Positions 53,127 to 62,251 of a stretch of 64,000 nucleotides of DNA are shown here, in pieces. The stretch covers positions 1 through 64,000 of the forward strand of contig NZ_JAEFCA010000008.1 in NCBI RefSeq assembly GCF_016405855.1. Reading direction: 5' to 3'. Position 1 is the stretch's first letter. Every line of letters begins with the position of its first letter. The position numbers were made by a program, and so were the translations under genes. The notes beneath the pieces were generated by a model. The model saw only the letters and a list, made by a program, of their open reading frames with translations, searched no databases and was not told where the DNA came from. The DNA comes from Flavobacterium sp. IB48 (GTDB taxonomy: Bacteria > Bacteroidota > Bacteroidia > Flavobacteriales > Flavobacteriaceae).

Positions 53127-53157
53127 TTGATTTATGATTTTTTGCAATTTAGATTTG
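53127..53157 (+). promoter_or_regulatory. Bacteroidota-type promoter for the 53265 lipoprotein
   Basis: TTG (53127-53129), 20 nt, then TAGATTTG (53150-53157) match the -33/-7 consensus. A leader of about 100 nt precedes the start codon at 53265. Confidence 0.5.
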
Positions 53158-53264
53158 CCTTGAATTCAACAGCAAAAGATTCAGTAAAGTACTGAGCAAA
53201 AGTTCTGCTGGCCCGGGTAAAATGGACTGAGACAAGTTCTCAATTAACCAAACCATTTTGCATT

Positions 53265-53870
53265 ATGAAAAATTTACTATTAACTGGTTTAATTATTTTT
53301 TTAGGTTCATGTTCAAATGACGATTTTGACAATTCTGATTTAAGATTGGTTTCCAGCCAAGCAATCAGCAAAGAGGAAACTGCAGATTTTAAAAATGGGT
53401 CTGCTTTAGAGGAAAACTTTAAGGAAGTTCCGGCCGGAGATTATGTACTTCTAGTTCCTGCCCAATTAAAAGAAAGGATCATTTCAGTATTAAAAGCCCA
53501 ACATGGGCGAAATGAACTAAAGACTTTTGAGAAAAGCAGTTCTGCTTTAGATACAATTTCTTCTACGGAGGATCCTGTCTCAACATTATTTATTATTGTT
53601 GATGAAAGTATACTGGGATCATCATTGAAACTTGATCTGAAGGGGTATATAGTCAATCTTGGAAATCTTCGCGGCCAGCAGTACCAAATTGTGGATGATT
53701 TTATAATTCAATATGAGATTTCAAAACGACAAGATTCAACACTTCTAACAGGAGAAAAGGAATCCATTTTATCTATTTCCTCAATTTCGGAAGCAATTTT
53801 ATTTAGTGAAAAGGACAGAAAGGACAGAGATTGGGAGACATCCACCACCAGTAAGAGTACCAGACATTAA
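53265..53870 (+). CDS. Putative lipoprotein, function unknown
   Basis: 201 residues. The signal ends in a good lipobox (IIFLGSCSNDD), with acidic residues after the cysteine that favour surface export in Bacteroidota. The body has mixed alpha/beta composition (YVLLVPAQLKERIISVLK, YIVNLGNLRGQQYQIVDDFI) and a charged, Ser/Thr-rich end. No family is recognised. It is divergent from the AraC/TPR regulator and 77 bp before a small membrane protein gene. Confidence 0.6.
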   Translation: MKNLLLTGLIIFLGSCSNDDFDNSDLRLVSSQAISKEETADFKNGSALEENFKEVPAGDYVLLVPAQLKERIISVLKAQHGRNELKTFEKSSSALDTISSTEDPVSTLFIIVDESILGSSLKLDLKGYIVNLGNLRGQQYQIVDDFIIQYEISKRQDSTLLTGEKESILSISSISEAILFSEKDRKDRDWETSTTSKSTRH

Positions 53871-53947
53871 TGACGTAACGACGTAATTGAAGTTGAATTA
53901 CTTCCTACTAATATAGTTGATTAATAATTTTCTAATCTATCTGATTT

Positions 53948-54178
53948 ATGAAAAAGAGAGCTTTGTTTTATATTTTATTGTTCCTTTTTAATCTTTGCAG
54001 CCTTTATTTTATAATGAAGCTTTTTGCTGCTGATCAGCTGGTTCAGTACGTACTTTACCAGGACAATATAATTGAGAGTCCGAGATTAACGGCGTATATC
54101 TTATACGTCTGCTGTTTGTCTAATTTATATTTCCAGTTTTTTACATGGATGGAATATTTTTTCAAGGATGAAATCTAA
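53948..54178 (+). CDS. Small two-helix membrane protein
   Basis: 76 residues with hydrophobic segments FYILLFLFNLCSLYFIMKLF and LTAYILYVCCLSNLYFQFF. The fold suggests a small inner-membrane protein. It lies 27 bp before the AraC regulator and probably shares its transcript. No family is recognised. Confidence 0.55.
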   Translation: MKKRALFYILLFLFNLCSLYFIMKLFAADQLVQYVLYQDNIIESPRLTAYILYVCCLSNLYFQFFTWMEYFFKDEI

Positions 54179-54205
54179 AAGGAGATCTAAACTAAAAGAG
54201 CAAAA

Positions 54206-55075
54206 ATGATTAGAGAAATCTTAAATACTGAGATTAAAAGCATTGAAAATGATGGTATTGATGTAGTCTACATTACAGACTATAGGGCAAAAAATATTGT
54301 ACCGGTCCCATTTTCCGTTTCAAATTTTTCAGTGCTTTTAATCAAAAGTGGTAAAATGAATATCAGATTTCATGACGAAACTAATATAGTTAATAGGAAA
54401 GATTTATTAATAATCCCATTTAATTCCATTTGCACCAGACTTGAAGCCACGGATAATATCCAGCTATATCTTGTAAGGACAAATTTTGATTTTGCATTTA
54501 ATAATTGTTATGAGAAAGAGCTTTCGGATGCTTTTAGTTTTCTAATGTTAAAATCAGATCGAAAGATTAGTCTTCAGGAAACAGATTTTAAAGTTTTGTC
54601 ACTTATTTACAAATTAATGTATGTATTGCAGAACAGCAATGACAAACCGGAAGTAATTAGTAAGCTGCGCCGGATATGCTTTAATTTATTTATATATGAA
54701 CTCAGGTTTATACATTCGAAATATAAACCCGACTTAAATCTTGACTTTTCAAGAAGGGAAAGCATTGTAATACAATTCCTGACTCTATTATCAATACATT
54801 TGAGAAAACAACATCATGTTCAGTTTTATGCAGGAGCTTTATTTATCACTCCAGGACATTTGAATAAGATGGTAAAAGAAAGCACAGGTAAAACAGCTAA
54901 AGCATTTATAATTGAAGCTCTTATCAATGTTTCAAAAAATCTTCTTACAGACTCAAGCTATTCCGTGGCTAATATTGCCGATGAATTAGAATTCAGCAGC
55001 GCTGAAAACTTTGGCGTATTTTTTAAAAGACATACTGGTATGCTGCCAACCGAATTTCGTTCTAATAAAAAATAA
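54206..55075 (+). CDS. AraC-family transcriptional regulator
   Basis: 289 residues. The first 150 form a cupin-like sensor (FSVLLIKSGKMNIRFHDE, DLLIIPFNSICTRLE). The C-terminal 100 are two helix-turn-helix units: FYAGALFITPGHLNKMVKE followed by SVANIADELEFSSAENFGVF and FKRHTGMLPTEFR, typical of AraC/XylS. It lies just upstream of the transfer genes and may control them or the small membrane and lipoprotein genes before it. No ligand can be deduced. Confidence 0.85.
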   Translation: MIREILNTEIKSIENDGIDVVYITDYRAKNIVPVPFSVSNFSVLLIKSGKMNIRFHDETNIVNRKDLLIIPFNSICTRLEATDNIQLYLVRTNFDFAFNNCYEKELSDAFSFLMLKSDRKISLQETDFKVLSLIYKLMYVLQNSNDKPEVISKLRRICFNLFIYELRFIHSKYKPDLNLDFSRRESIVIQFLTLLSIHLRKQHHVQFYAGALFITPGHLNKMVKESTGKTAKAFIIEALINVSKNLLTDSSYSVANIADELEFSSAENFGVFFKRHTGMLPTEFRSNKK

Positions 55076-55131
55076 ACTGCCAACACAGCTCCTTATTCTG
55101 CCAGAGATTGTTTAATTAAAACGAGAAGACG

Positions 55132-56325
55132 ATGATTAAAATGTATCCTTTGGAATGGTTTGATTCGTTGATTATAAATTCATTTGATGCTGATAATTCT
55201 TCTGTAAAAGTATCGGAATATGAATTGGAGAATTTGAGAAAAACAATAGTATCTGAATCAAAAAAAATTAAAATTCATATTAAAGATTCTTTTTTCGAAC
55301 TGAAAAGTAAAAGGCAGATTAGACTTCTTGTAAGAAAATACCATTCTTCATTGGTTTTTTTAATAGACAGCGTAGTAGAAATAAGAATGATCGAAAAATT
55401 CAATTCTCCTGAATTTTTTAGAATATTTGACCTGATCGTTAGTTCCCTGGACGATTTGCTGTCATTTGTAGAAATCAGATATTCGTCCTTTATGAGTTTG
55501 GACCAAAGGGTGTCTTACAGCTATTTTTCAATTTGGAAAAAAGAAGCACTCGAGGTTTTAAAGAATCTGATTAAAAAAAAAGAAAATACTGGGGAGAATG
55601 ATTTAGAATTGGAGTTTGTTGTCGATCTTCTTGCTGCGCCACTTCAAAACAGCAGAAAGAGCAAGTATACCTATCGCCAGATTTTGTATTATCGAGAAAT
55701 AATGATGGAACTTGAAAAATTAAATGATCAAGTTACGGAATCTGAAGGTTTTTCAAATCTTGATCGTATGCTTATAAGAATGAATTTTAATTCCAGAGAA
55801 TATACCGAGAGACTGGTTAATAGAATAGGCATGTATTTAGAAGGTTTTGAGAATTTATCTGAAAGACTTGAAAAGCTGCTCTACTTCTGCAAGAAACTGT
55901 CTAAAATAAACGCAGATTTAAAATTAACCTTTAATCCATCTCAACAGAATCTTATCTCATTTTTGGAATACTGGTTCTCCAGCGAAATCAGATTTGCTGA
56001 AAAAAAGGCTGCAATTCTAATACAGGCACAGATTGATGCTTCTGTCGGGAGTGAATTTGTAGAGCAAGCCGATTCAAAACTTGAATGTATACTTTCAGGA
56101 GATCAGATTGGACTTATTTTAAGGGCTACAGATGAGGCGAGAATTATTAAGGCCAAGTCTATGAATTACCTATTTAAAAGTATAGTGCCTTATCTTTCTA
56201 CTCCCGTAAAAAGAAATCTTTCTTACCAGTCAGTGAGAAGCAAATCATATAATGCAGAAGAGCGTGATAAGGAAATTGCGATTGAAAGTCTTGAAAAAAT
56301 AATCCGTAAGATAAAAACGTACTAG
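55132..56325 (+). CDS. Conserved protein of Bacteroidota conjugative elements
   Basis: 397 residues, almost entirely helical with long charged stretches. The C-terminus holds a block I associate with transfer-region proteins of this phylum: GDQIGLILRATDEARIIKAK, then STPVKRNLSYQSVRSKSY and AEERDKEIAIESLEKIIRKI. It has no membrane segment or nucleotide-binding motif. It starts 56 bp after the AraC gene and 198 bp before the transfer operon. A structural or regulatory role in transfer is likely, but no function is established. Confidence 0.65.
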   Translation: MIKMYPLEWFDSLIINSFDADNSSVKVSEYELENLRKTIVSESKKIKIHIKDSFFELKSKRQIRLLVRKYHSSLVFLIDSVVEIRMIEKFNSPEFFRIFDLIVSSLDDLLSFVEIRYSSFMSLDQRVSYSYFSIWKKEALEVLKNLIKKKENTGENDLELEFVVDLLAAPLQNSRKSKYTYRQILYYREIMMELEKLNDQVTESEGFSNLDRMLIRMNFNSREYTERLVNRIGMYLEGFENLSERLEKLLYFCKKLSKINADLKLTFNPSQQNLISFLEYWFSSEIRFAEKKAAILIQAQIDASVGSEFVEQADSKLECILSGDQIGLILRATDEARIIKAKSMNYLFKSIVPYLSTPVKRNLSYQSVRSKSYNAEERDKEIAIESLEKIIRKIKTY

Positions 56326-56523
56326 ATTTTATTGTCTTGTGTATTCTGACAACCCTTTAAATTCGGGCATTTTGAAAGGGTACAAAAAGGGTACAGAAAA
56401 GTTGTACTTGTAGAAAATTTATTCTTATCGTTCCTTTGACCTGTAGAATAAATCCCATCAAAATTTAACGGATGGTGATTTTCATAGAGGAGGATAAAAT
56501 GTTGAACGATAAAATGAGGAGCT

Positions 56524-56985
56524 ATGTTTACAAATATTTCATGGGGCAGTTATCTGACCGCGGCTGGTATTGCTATACTTTTCTGGTATCTAATAATCTT
56601 ACTGAAATTTCACAGTCGTGATTTAAAAAAAATCTTATCAGGTGAAAAGAAACTGCAAATACCATTTCTAAAAAAAACTTCTAAAAATTTACAGGAAATA
56701 AAATCGATATCCGATTCATTTCCGAAATCTTTTGATACCCTTGAAGATGCAGAAAATCTATCGCTGCGTATCAAAGAAGCAGTTAAAGAAAGTGCAGAAA
56801 AACGACTAACAAAACAGCAGTTTCAAAACTACCTGCGAATGCTTCTGGATGAATATCCTTATGTCAAAATTTCCTCCCTCAAAGAAAACATTAACCAACA
56901 AATGGTCTTTGAATCTCAAAAGCATCCCGATCTGCTTTTAACGCTCAGTGAGGCAGACAGTCTTTGGGAAGGACCGGTATTTTAA
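56524..56985 (+). CDS. Membrane-anchored conserved transfer-region protein
   Basis: 153 residues. One membrane helix at 8-26 (SYLTAAGIAILFWYLIILL), then a cytoplasmic helical region ending KQQFQNYLRMLLDEYPYVKI and HPDLLLTLSEADSLWEGPVF. Such a gene typically sits just ahead of traE in flavobacterial conjugative elements. No enzymatic motif is visible. It is probably the first gene of the transfer operon; an inverted repeat GGAATA/TATTCC spans the gap to traE. Confidence 0.65.
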   Translation: MFTNISWGSYLTAAGIAILFWYLIILLKFHSRDLKKILSGEKKLQIPFLKKTSKNLQEIKSISDSFPKSFDTLEDAENLSLRIKEAVKESAEKRLTKQQFQNYLRMLLDEYPYVKISSLKENINQQMVFESQKHPDLLLTLSEADSLWEGPVF

Positions 56986-57109
56986 AAAATTCAGAGGAGG
57001 AATATTCCCCGTTCTCTCTGGTGCGGTATGGCTTTATGTGACAGGAAAAATAGAGCTGCAACGGTGGTATTCCTCTTCTTTTTATAAAGAATAACTTTAA
57101 AAATGATTT

Positions 57110-57448
57110 GTGATGAAAAAATGCAGATGGAAATTAAAAAGTCTTATTAGAAGATTTAGAACTATGGGATCGTCGCTCCTGATGATTCTGGTTAGTAATG
57201 TTATTTACAGCCAGGATGGTGTGGCGGGAATTAATGAAGCCAACCAGAAAGTGAGAAGTTACTTTGATGCCGGCACTGAGTTAATGTATGCAGTAGGAGC
57301 GATCCTCGGGCTGATAGGAGCAGTAAAAGTATACCAGAAATGGAATGCCGGAGATCCTGATACAGGAAAAGTGGCGGCAGCATGGTTTGGAAGCTGTGTG
57401 TTTCTGGTGGTAGTCGCTACTGTAATTAAATCCTTTTTCGGGGTTTAA
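57110..57448 (+). CDS. traE: TraE (DUF4134, pilin/VirB2-like)
   Basis: 112 residues. The signal or first helix is followed by AGINEANQKVRSYFDAGTEL, then MYAVGAILGLIGAVKVYQKW, AGDPDTGKVAAAWFGSCVFL and VATVIKSFFGV. This is the DUF4134 pattern, two membrane helices with a small polar loop, the VirB2-like subunit of Bacteroidota transfer pili. It is followed 12 bp later by traF. The N-terminus may start at the second methionine. Confidence 0.9.
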   Translation: MMKKCRWKLKSLIRRFRTMGSSLLMILVSNVIYSQDGVAGINEANQKVRSYFDAGTELMYAVGAILGLIGAVKVYQKWNAGDPDTGKVAAAWFGSCVFLVVVATVIKSFFGV

Positions 57449-57460
57449 ACGATAGAGAAG

Positions 57461-57775
57461 ATGAGTAACAGCGTTTATTCGATCAATAAAGGAATCAATC
57501 AGAGTATAGAATTTAAGGGACTTAAAGCGCAGTACATCTGGTATTTGGGCGGAGGTGTTGTAGGTCTTATGATTCTGTTTGCTGCCCTGTATATAATTGG
57601 AGTGCCTTCCTTGATATGCATTGGTTTTATTGGAACGGCGGGAGGTTTTCTTGTTTTTAAAATATACAGAATGAGTAATACCTACGGAGAATACGGCATG
57701 ATGAAGGCTCTGGCTAAAAAACAGATTCCGAAGTGGATTAAAGTTTACAGCAGAGCAGTTTTTATGAAGTTATAG
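57461..57775 (+). CDS. traF: TraF (DUF4133, VirB3-like)
   Basis: 104 residues. YSINKGINQSIEFKGLKAQY, two adjacent membrane helices (YLGGGVVGLMILFAALYI, ICIGFIGTAGGFLVFKIY) and YGMMKALAKKQIPKW are the DUF4133 pattern. It is the inner-membrane VirB3-type part of the channel, working beside the VirB4 ATPase encoded next. Spacing to traG is 32 bp. Confidence 0.9.
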   Translation: MSNSVYSINKGINQSIEFKGLKAQYIWYLGGGVVGLMILFAALYIIGVPSLICIGFIGTAGGFLVFKIYRMSNTYGEYGMMKALAKKQIPKWIKVYSRAVFMKL

Positions 57776-57807
57776 CTGTAGAGCGTTAATGATATAATGG
57801 AGAGAGG

Positions 57808-60279
57808 ATGGAGAAGAGGATGGAAGATCTGCTGCCGGTTATGGCAGTGGAGCATGATTGTATTTTATCAAAACAGGGCGATGTAACTATAGTTTTTAAG
57901 GCAGAACTGCCTGAAATTTTTACGCTGTCAGACCAGGAGTATGAAGCTTTCCACCAATCGTGGATAAAGGCTTTAAAGGTGCTGCCGAAGTTTTGTGTTT
58001 TTCATAAACAGGACTGGTTTTTAGAAAGTGCTTATAAAGCTGATTTTTTAAGTGAAGACAGCAGTTTTCTGACCAGAAGCAGCGAGCGTTTCTTTAACGA
58101 GAGACCTTTTTTGGATCATTCCTGTTATATCATGCTGACCAAGAAACCGGCGGGAAGAAGAAATGCAACCTCATTGTTTTCTAATCTGCTTAGAAGTTCC
58201 ATAGTACCCGAGGAAACCTTAAAACCCCAGCTTCTGCAGGATTTTGCAGATACCTGTGGCCAGTTTAAGAGAATTATGGAAGACAGCGGATTTATAAAGC
58301 TGGAGCGTCTGCAAAATGAATCGCTTAGAAGCGAGAGCAGAAGAATCGGGCTGGTGGAAAAGTATTGTTTTTTATCAGAGCGTGAAGATTCATTTGTTTT
58401 TAAGGATATCAGGTTTGATGAAGGATTAGCAGTAGGGGATAAACACTGCCAGCTCTTTACGCTTGGTGATGCGGCTGATCTGCCCGGATTATGCGGATCA
58501 AGAATTAATTTTGACCGTTATTCTACTGATAAAACCAAATTCAGCATTGGTTTTGCTTCAACCCTTGGCCAGCTTTTATCCTGCAATCATATTTACAATC
58601 AGTATATCTTCATTGAGGATTCACAGAAAACCATCCAAAAGCTGGAAAGCAAGCGACTCAGACTGCAGTCACTCTCTGCCTACAGCCGCGAGAATATGAT
58701 TGCCAGGGATGCGACAAATGATTTCCTGAACGAGGCAGTATCACAGCAGAGGCTTCCGGTTAAAGCCCACTTTAATGTACTGGCCTGGAGCACGGATAAG
58801 GAAGAGCTAAAAGAGATTAAAAATAAAGTTTCATCAGCTCTTGCGCAGATGGATGCGGCAGCGAAGCAGGAAACTGTCGGAGCTCCTCAGATCTATTGGG
58901 CTGGAATGGCGGGAAATGCTGCGGACTTTCCCATGAATGACACCTTCGACACCTTTACGGAACAGGCGGTATGCTTTCTGAATATGGAAACGGGATATAA
59001 ATCTTCGCTGAGTCCCTGCGGTATCAGGCTGGGAGACAGGCTGACTGGAAAACCAGTTCATGTTGATATCAGCGATGAGCCTGTTAAGATGGGAATCTGC
59101 ACTAATCGCAATAAGTTTATATTGGGACCTTCGGGCAGCGGCAAGTCCTTTTTTACCAATCATATGGTGAGAAGCTATTACGAGCAGGGAACGCATATTG
59201 TGCTGGTGGATGTTGGGCACAGCTATAAAGGGCTCTGCGATATGGTAAACGGGTATTATTTCACTTACGATGAAAAGAATCCTATCCGTTTTAACCCATT
59301 TTATATTTCAGAAGGAGACAGTCTGGATACGGAGAAAAAAGAGAGCATTAAAACGCTTCTGCTTGCACTCTGGAAAAAAGACGACGAAACCTTTAACCGG
59401 AGCGAGTATGTAGCACTCTCAAATGCCCTGCAGCTGTATTACGAGAAATTGGATATTAATGCAGAGATATTTCCCTGTTTTAACAGCTTCTATGATTTCC
59501 TGAAAGAGAATTTTATCTCAATTTTGGAAGGCGATAAAGTAAAGGAAAAGGACTTTGACGTCAATAATTTTCTCTATGTGCTCAGGCCTTATTACAAGGG
59601 AGGCGAGTTTGATTATCTGCTGAACGCGACAGAAAATCTGAACCTTCTAAACGAAAGGTTTATTGTCTTCGAGCTGGATAATATCAAAGACCATCCAATT
59701 CTTTTTTCAGTAGTGACCATCATAATAATGGAAGTTTTTATAAACAAGATGAGAAAACTTAAGGGTATCCGAAAAATGATACTTATTGAGGAAGCATGGA
59801 AAGCACTAATGAAGGAAGGTTTTGCAGATTACATAAAGTATCTTTTTAAGACTGTGCGTAAATTTTTTGGGGAAGCAATAGTGGTAACTCAGGAGGTGGA
59901 GGATATTATTTCTTCACCTGTGGTCAAGCAGGCTATTATCAACAACAGCGACTGCAAGATCCTTCTGGACCAGAGCAAATATCAGAATAAGTTTGACCAG
60001 ATTCAGGAGCTGCTGGGACTTACAGACAAAGAAAAGGCACTTGTACTTTCTGTAAATAAATCCAATGATCCAGCCAGGAAATACAAAGAAGTGTTTATCT
60101 CCTTGGGAGGGATGCTTTCAAAGGTCTACAGAACCGAAGTTTCGCTCGAGGAATATCTGGCGTACACGACAGAGGAAAGCGAGAAAGTGAAAATGAATGC
60201 CTACGCGAAGAAGTTTGGCGGGGACATAAAGAAAGGAATAGCCGCAATGGCTCAGGATATGAGAAATGGAATTAAATGA
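57808..60279 (+). CDS. traG: TraG, VirB4-type conjugation ATPase
   Basis: 823 residues. Walker A is GPSGSGKS (440-447) and Walker B is MILIEEAWKAL, followed by the KTVRKFFGEAIVVTQEVEDI segment typical of TraG/VirB4. The N-terminal 400 residues are the usual VirB4 mixed domain. It powers assembly of the transfer channel at the inner membrane. It has 9 bp to the next gene. Its length is normal and no defects are seen. Confidence 0.9.
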   Translation: MEKRMEDLLPVMAVEHDCILSKQGDVTIVFKAELPEIFTLSDQEYEAFHQSWIKALKVLPKFCVFHKQDWFLESAYKADFLSEDSSFLTRSSERFFNERPFLDHSCYIMLTKKPAGRRNATSLFSNLLRSSIVPEETLKPQLLQDFADTCGQFKRIMEDSGFIKLERLQNESLRSESRRIGLVEKYCFLSEREDSFVFKDIRFDEGLAVGDKHCQLFTLGDAADLPGLCGSRINFDRYSTDKTKFSIGFASTLGQLLSCNHIYNQYIFIEDSQKTIQKLESKRLRLQSLSAYSRENMIARDATNDFLNEAVSQQRLPVKAHFNVLAWSTDKEELKEIKNKVSSALAQMDAAAKQETVGAPQIYWAGMAGNAADFPMNDTFDTFTEQAVCFLNMETGYKSSLSPCGIRLGDRLTGKPVHVDISDEPVKMGICTNRNKFILGPSGSGKSFFTNHMVRSYYEQGTHIVLVDVGHSYKGLCDMVNGYYFTYDEKNPIRFNPFYISEGDSLDTEKKESIKTLLLALWKKDDETFNRSEYVALSNALQLYYEKLDINAEIFPCFNSFYDFLKENFISILEGDKVKEKDFDVNNFLYVLRPYYKGGEFDYLLNATENLNLLNERFIVFELDNIKDHPILFSVVTIIIMEVFINKMRKLKGIRKMILIEEAWKALMKEGFADYIKYLFKTVRKFFGEAIVVTQEVEDIISSPVVKQAIINNSDCKILLDQSKYQNKFDQIQELLGLTDKEKALVLSVNKSNDPARKYKEVFISLGGMLSKVYRTEVSLEEYLAYTTEESEKVKMNAYAKKFGGDIKKGIAAMAQDMRNGIK

Positions 60280-60288
60280 AAAGGAATA

Positions 60289-60972
60289 ATGAAAAAGAAA
60301 TTAATAGTATTGATGGTCTGCCTGCTGCTAGTCGGCACCTCGGCAAGACCTGCGGAAAAAGTTGCGGTACTGCCGATACTGGAAATTGTAAAAGCTGTTA
60401 CGAAAAAGGTAATTAAAGCCATTGACCTGAGAATCCAGCGGCTACAGAATAAAACGATCTGGCTTCAGAATGCACAGAAGCAGGTGGAAAATGTACTTTC
60501 CAAATTGAAGCTCGATGAGATTTCGGACTGGACTCAGAAACAGAAGGATCTTTACAAAGGCTACTATGAAGAACTCGCAAAAGTAAAGTCAATTATTACC
60601 TACTATCAGAGGATAAAAGAGATTACCAAAAAGCAGACACAGCTTGTTCAGGAATATGAAAGAGCCTGGAATCTTTTCAAGCAGGATACCCATTTTAAAG
60701 ACAGCGAAATCCAGTATATGGAGCGCGTATATACAGGAATACTCGAGGAAAGTGTGAAGAATATCGACCAGATTTTTTTGATTCTGGATTCTTTTGCCAC
60801 CCAGATGAGCGATCTCAAACGTCTTGAAATCATCAACAAGGCCGCTGATCAGATTGATGGGAACTACGACGACCTTACAATGTTTAACCAGCAGAACATA
60901 CTGCTGAGTCTTCAGAGGGCCAAAACAGAAGCAGATGTAAACCAAGTGAAACAATTTTACGGAATTCCATAA
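60289..60972 (+). CDS. traI: TraI-type periplasmic transfer protein
   Basis: 227 residues. A signal peptide (KLIVLMVCLLLVGTSA) precedes an all-helical coiled-coil body: IDLRIQRLQNKTIWLQNAQK, DWTQKQKDLYKGYYEELAK and KSIITYYQRIKEITKKQTQL. The order after traG and the VirB5-like size match TraI of CTnDOT-family elements. It is probably a minor pilus or periplasmic channel component. It is 9 bp after traG and 15 bp before the next gene. Confidence 0.75.
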   Translation: MKKKLIVLMVCLLLVGTSARPAEKVAVLPILEIVKAVTKKVIKAIDLRIQRLQNKTIWLQNAQKQVENVLSKLKLDEISDWTQKQKDLYKGYYEELAKVKSIITYYQRIKEITKKQTQLVQEYERAWNLFKQDTHFKDSEIQYMERVYTGILEESVKNIDQIFLILDSFATQMSDLKRLEIINKAADQIDGNYDDLTMFNQQNILLSLQRAKTEADVNQVKQFYGIP

Positions 60973-60987
60973 TTCAATAAAAAAAAC

Positions 60988-61602
60988 ATGAAAAAGATAG
61001 CTGTACTACTAGTAGCGCTCTGTGTTTTTAATCAAAGTATGAGCGGGCAGGCAAAGCAGAGGAAGGAACTAATCCTTCAAATAGCGGCACTTCAGGTTTA
61101 TATTGACTATGCAAAGAAAGGATATTCGGCAGTATCAAAGGGACTCAATTTTATTGGGGATGCCAGAAAAGGAGAAGTCAACCTTCACATTGATTATTTT
61201 AACTCACTTTTAAAAATTAATCCAAAGGTTCGGAATTATTATAAAACTGTTGAGATCATTTCCATGCAGTTTAAAATAATGAAACTCTGTAGAAAGACTT
61301 TGGCAGATCTTAAGACTGTTGATTTGTTTCATGGTAATGAACTGGACTATATAGAGAGGTCTTTTGAGAAACTTCTTCAGAACTGCAGTCAGACTCTCGA
61401 GCAGCTGCTTGTTATTACCACCGATGCAGAACTGGAACTAAAAGATGATCAGAGACTTGAGCGCATTGATCTCCTGCACAAAACTATGCTGGAGGATTAT
61501 AATTTCTGTCTTTCTTTCAGCAATGAAGCCAGACTGCTGTCGATTTCAAAAACTGCTGACAAAGAGGATTCTAAAGGATTAAGTGAATTGTACGGATTAT
61601 AA
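60988..61602 (+). CDS. Exported helical transfer-operon protein (TerB-like annotation group)
   Basis: 204 residues. Signal peptide (IAVLLVALCVFNQSMSGQA), then helices LILQIAALQVYIDYAKKGYS, GLNFIGDARKGEVNLHIDYF and ELDYIERSFEKLLQNCSQTL. It resembles the next gene in length, order of helices and several blocks, so the two are paralogues. Genes like these lie between traI and traJ in flavobacterial elements, where they often receive a TerB label. Function is unknown; a periplasmic channel role is likely. Confidence 0.65.
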   Translation: MKKIAVLLVALCVFNQSMSGQAKQRKELILQIAALQVYIDYAKKGYSAVSKGLNFIGDARKGEVNLHIDYFNSLLKINPKVRNYYKTVEIISMQFKIMKLCRKTLADLKTVDLFHGNELDYIERSFEKLLQNCSQTLEQLLVITTDAELELKDDQRLERIDLLHKTMLEDYNFCLSFSNEARLLSISKTADKEDSKGLSELYGL

Positions 61603-61609
61603 ACTTGCA

Positions 61610-62248
61610 ATGATGAAAAAGATATTATTGTTTATGGCAGTTATCTGCCTATTTCTGACTCCGGATAAATCAATAGCGCAGTCAGCAGAAATTCAGCAGC
61701 TGATTTTGAATATCGAAAAGCTATCCCAGTTCAAGAAAATTCTTAGTGATATGAAAAAGGGATATGAGCTGCTTTCAGGTGGATACAAAACGGTGAAAGA
61801 TATGACTGAAGGAAACTTCAGCCTGCATAAAACTTTTCTAGATGCTCTTATGCAGGTAAGTCCAGCGGTAAAGAATTACAAAAGGGTAGCAGAGATAGTA
61901 GAATATCAGATTTCAATAATTAAGGAAAGCCGCAACGGAATGAACCGATTTATAAAAAGCGGAAATTTCAGCGGACAGGAAATAAATTACTTTGAGAAAG
62001 TTTATGGAAACCTGCTTAATCAGAGCCTGCGAAATCTCGATGAACTTACGATGGTCATAACTGCGGATAAGCTCAGAATGTCGGATGATGAGAGGCTAAA
62101 GGCCGTTGACGATATCTATGAGCAGATGCAGGATAAGCTGCTATTCTTAAGAAACTTTAATACCACGTCAAATGTGCTGGCTCTTCAGAGATCAAAAGAG
62201 AAAAATGATGTTTATGTCTCAAAGAGTTTTCAGGAATTTAAAGAGTAG
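61610..62248 (+). CDS. Exported helical transfer-operon protein, paralogue of the preceding gene
   Basis: 212 residues from the ATG at 61610; a start at 61583 would overlap the previous gene and lacks a signal-like beginning. Signal peptide KKILLFMAVICLFLTPDKSI-A, then LILNIEKLSQFKKILSDMKK, GYKTVKDMTEGNFSLHKTFL and QEINYFEKVYGNLLNQSLRN. The match to the previous protein (IDYAKKGYS/ILSDMKKGYE, GEVNLHIDYF/GNFSLHKTFL, ELDYIERSFEKLL/EINYFEKVYGNLL) shows tandem duplication. It lies 3 bp before traJ. Confidence 0.65.
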   Translation: MMKKILLFMAVICLFLTPDKSIAQSAEIQQLILNIEKLSQFKKILSDMKKGYELLSGGYKTVKDMTEGNFSLHKTFLDALMQVSPAVKNYKRVAEIVEYQISIIKESRNGMNRFIKSGNFSGQEINYFEKVYGNLLNQSLRNLDELTMVITADKLRMSDDERLKAVDDIYEQMQDKLLFLRNFNTTSNVLALQRSKEKNDVYVSKSFQEFKE

Positions 62249-62251
62249 AGT

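Noticed and set aside
55132..56325. RteC-type regulator
   Set aside because: Position fits, but the visible C-terminal block does not resemble RteC as I know it, and no HTH is seen.
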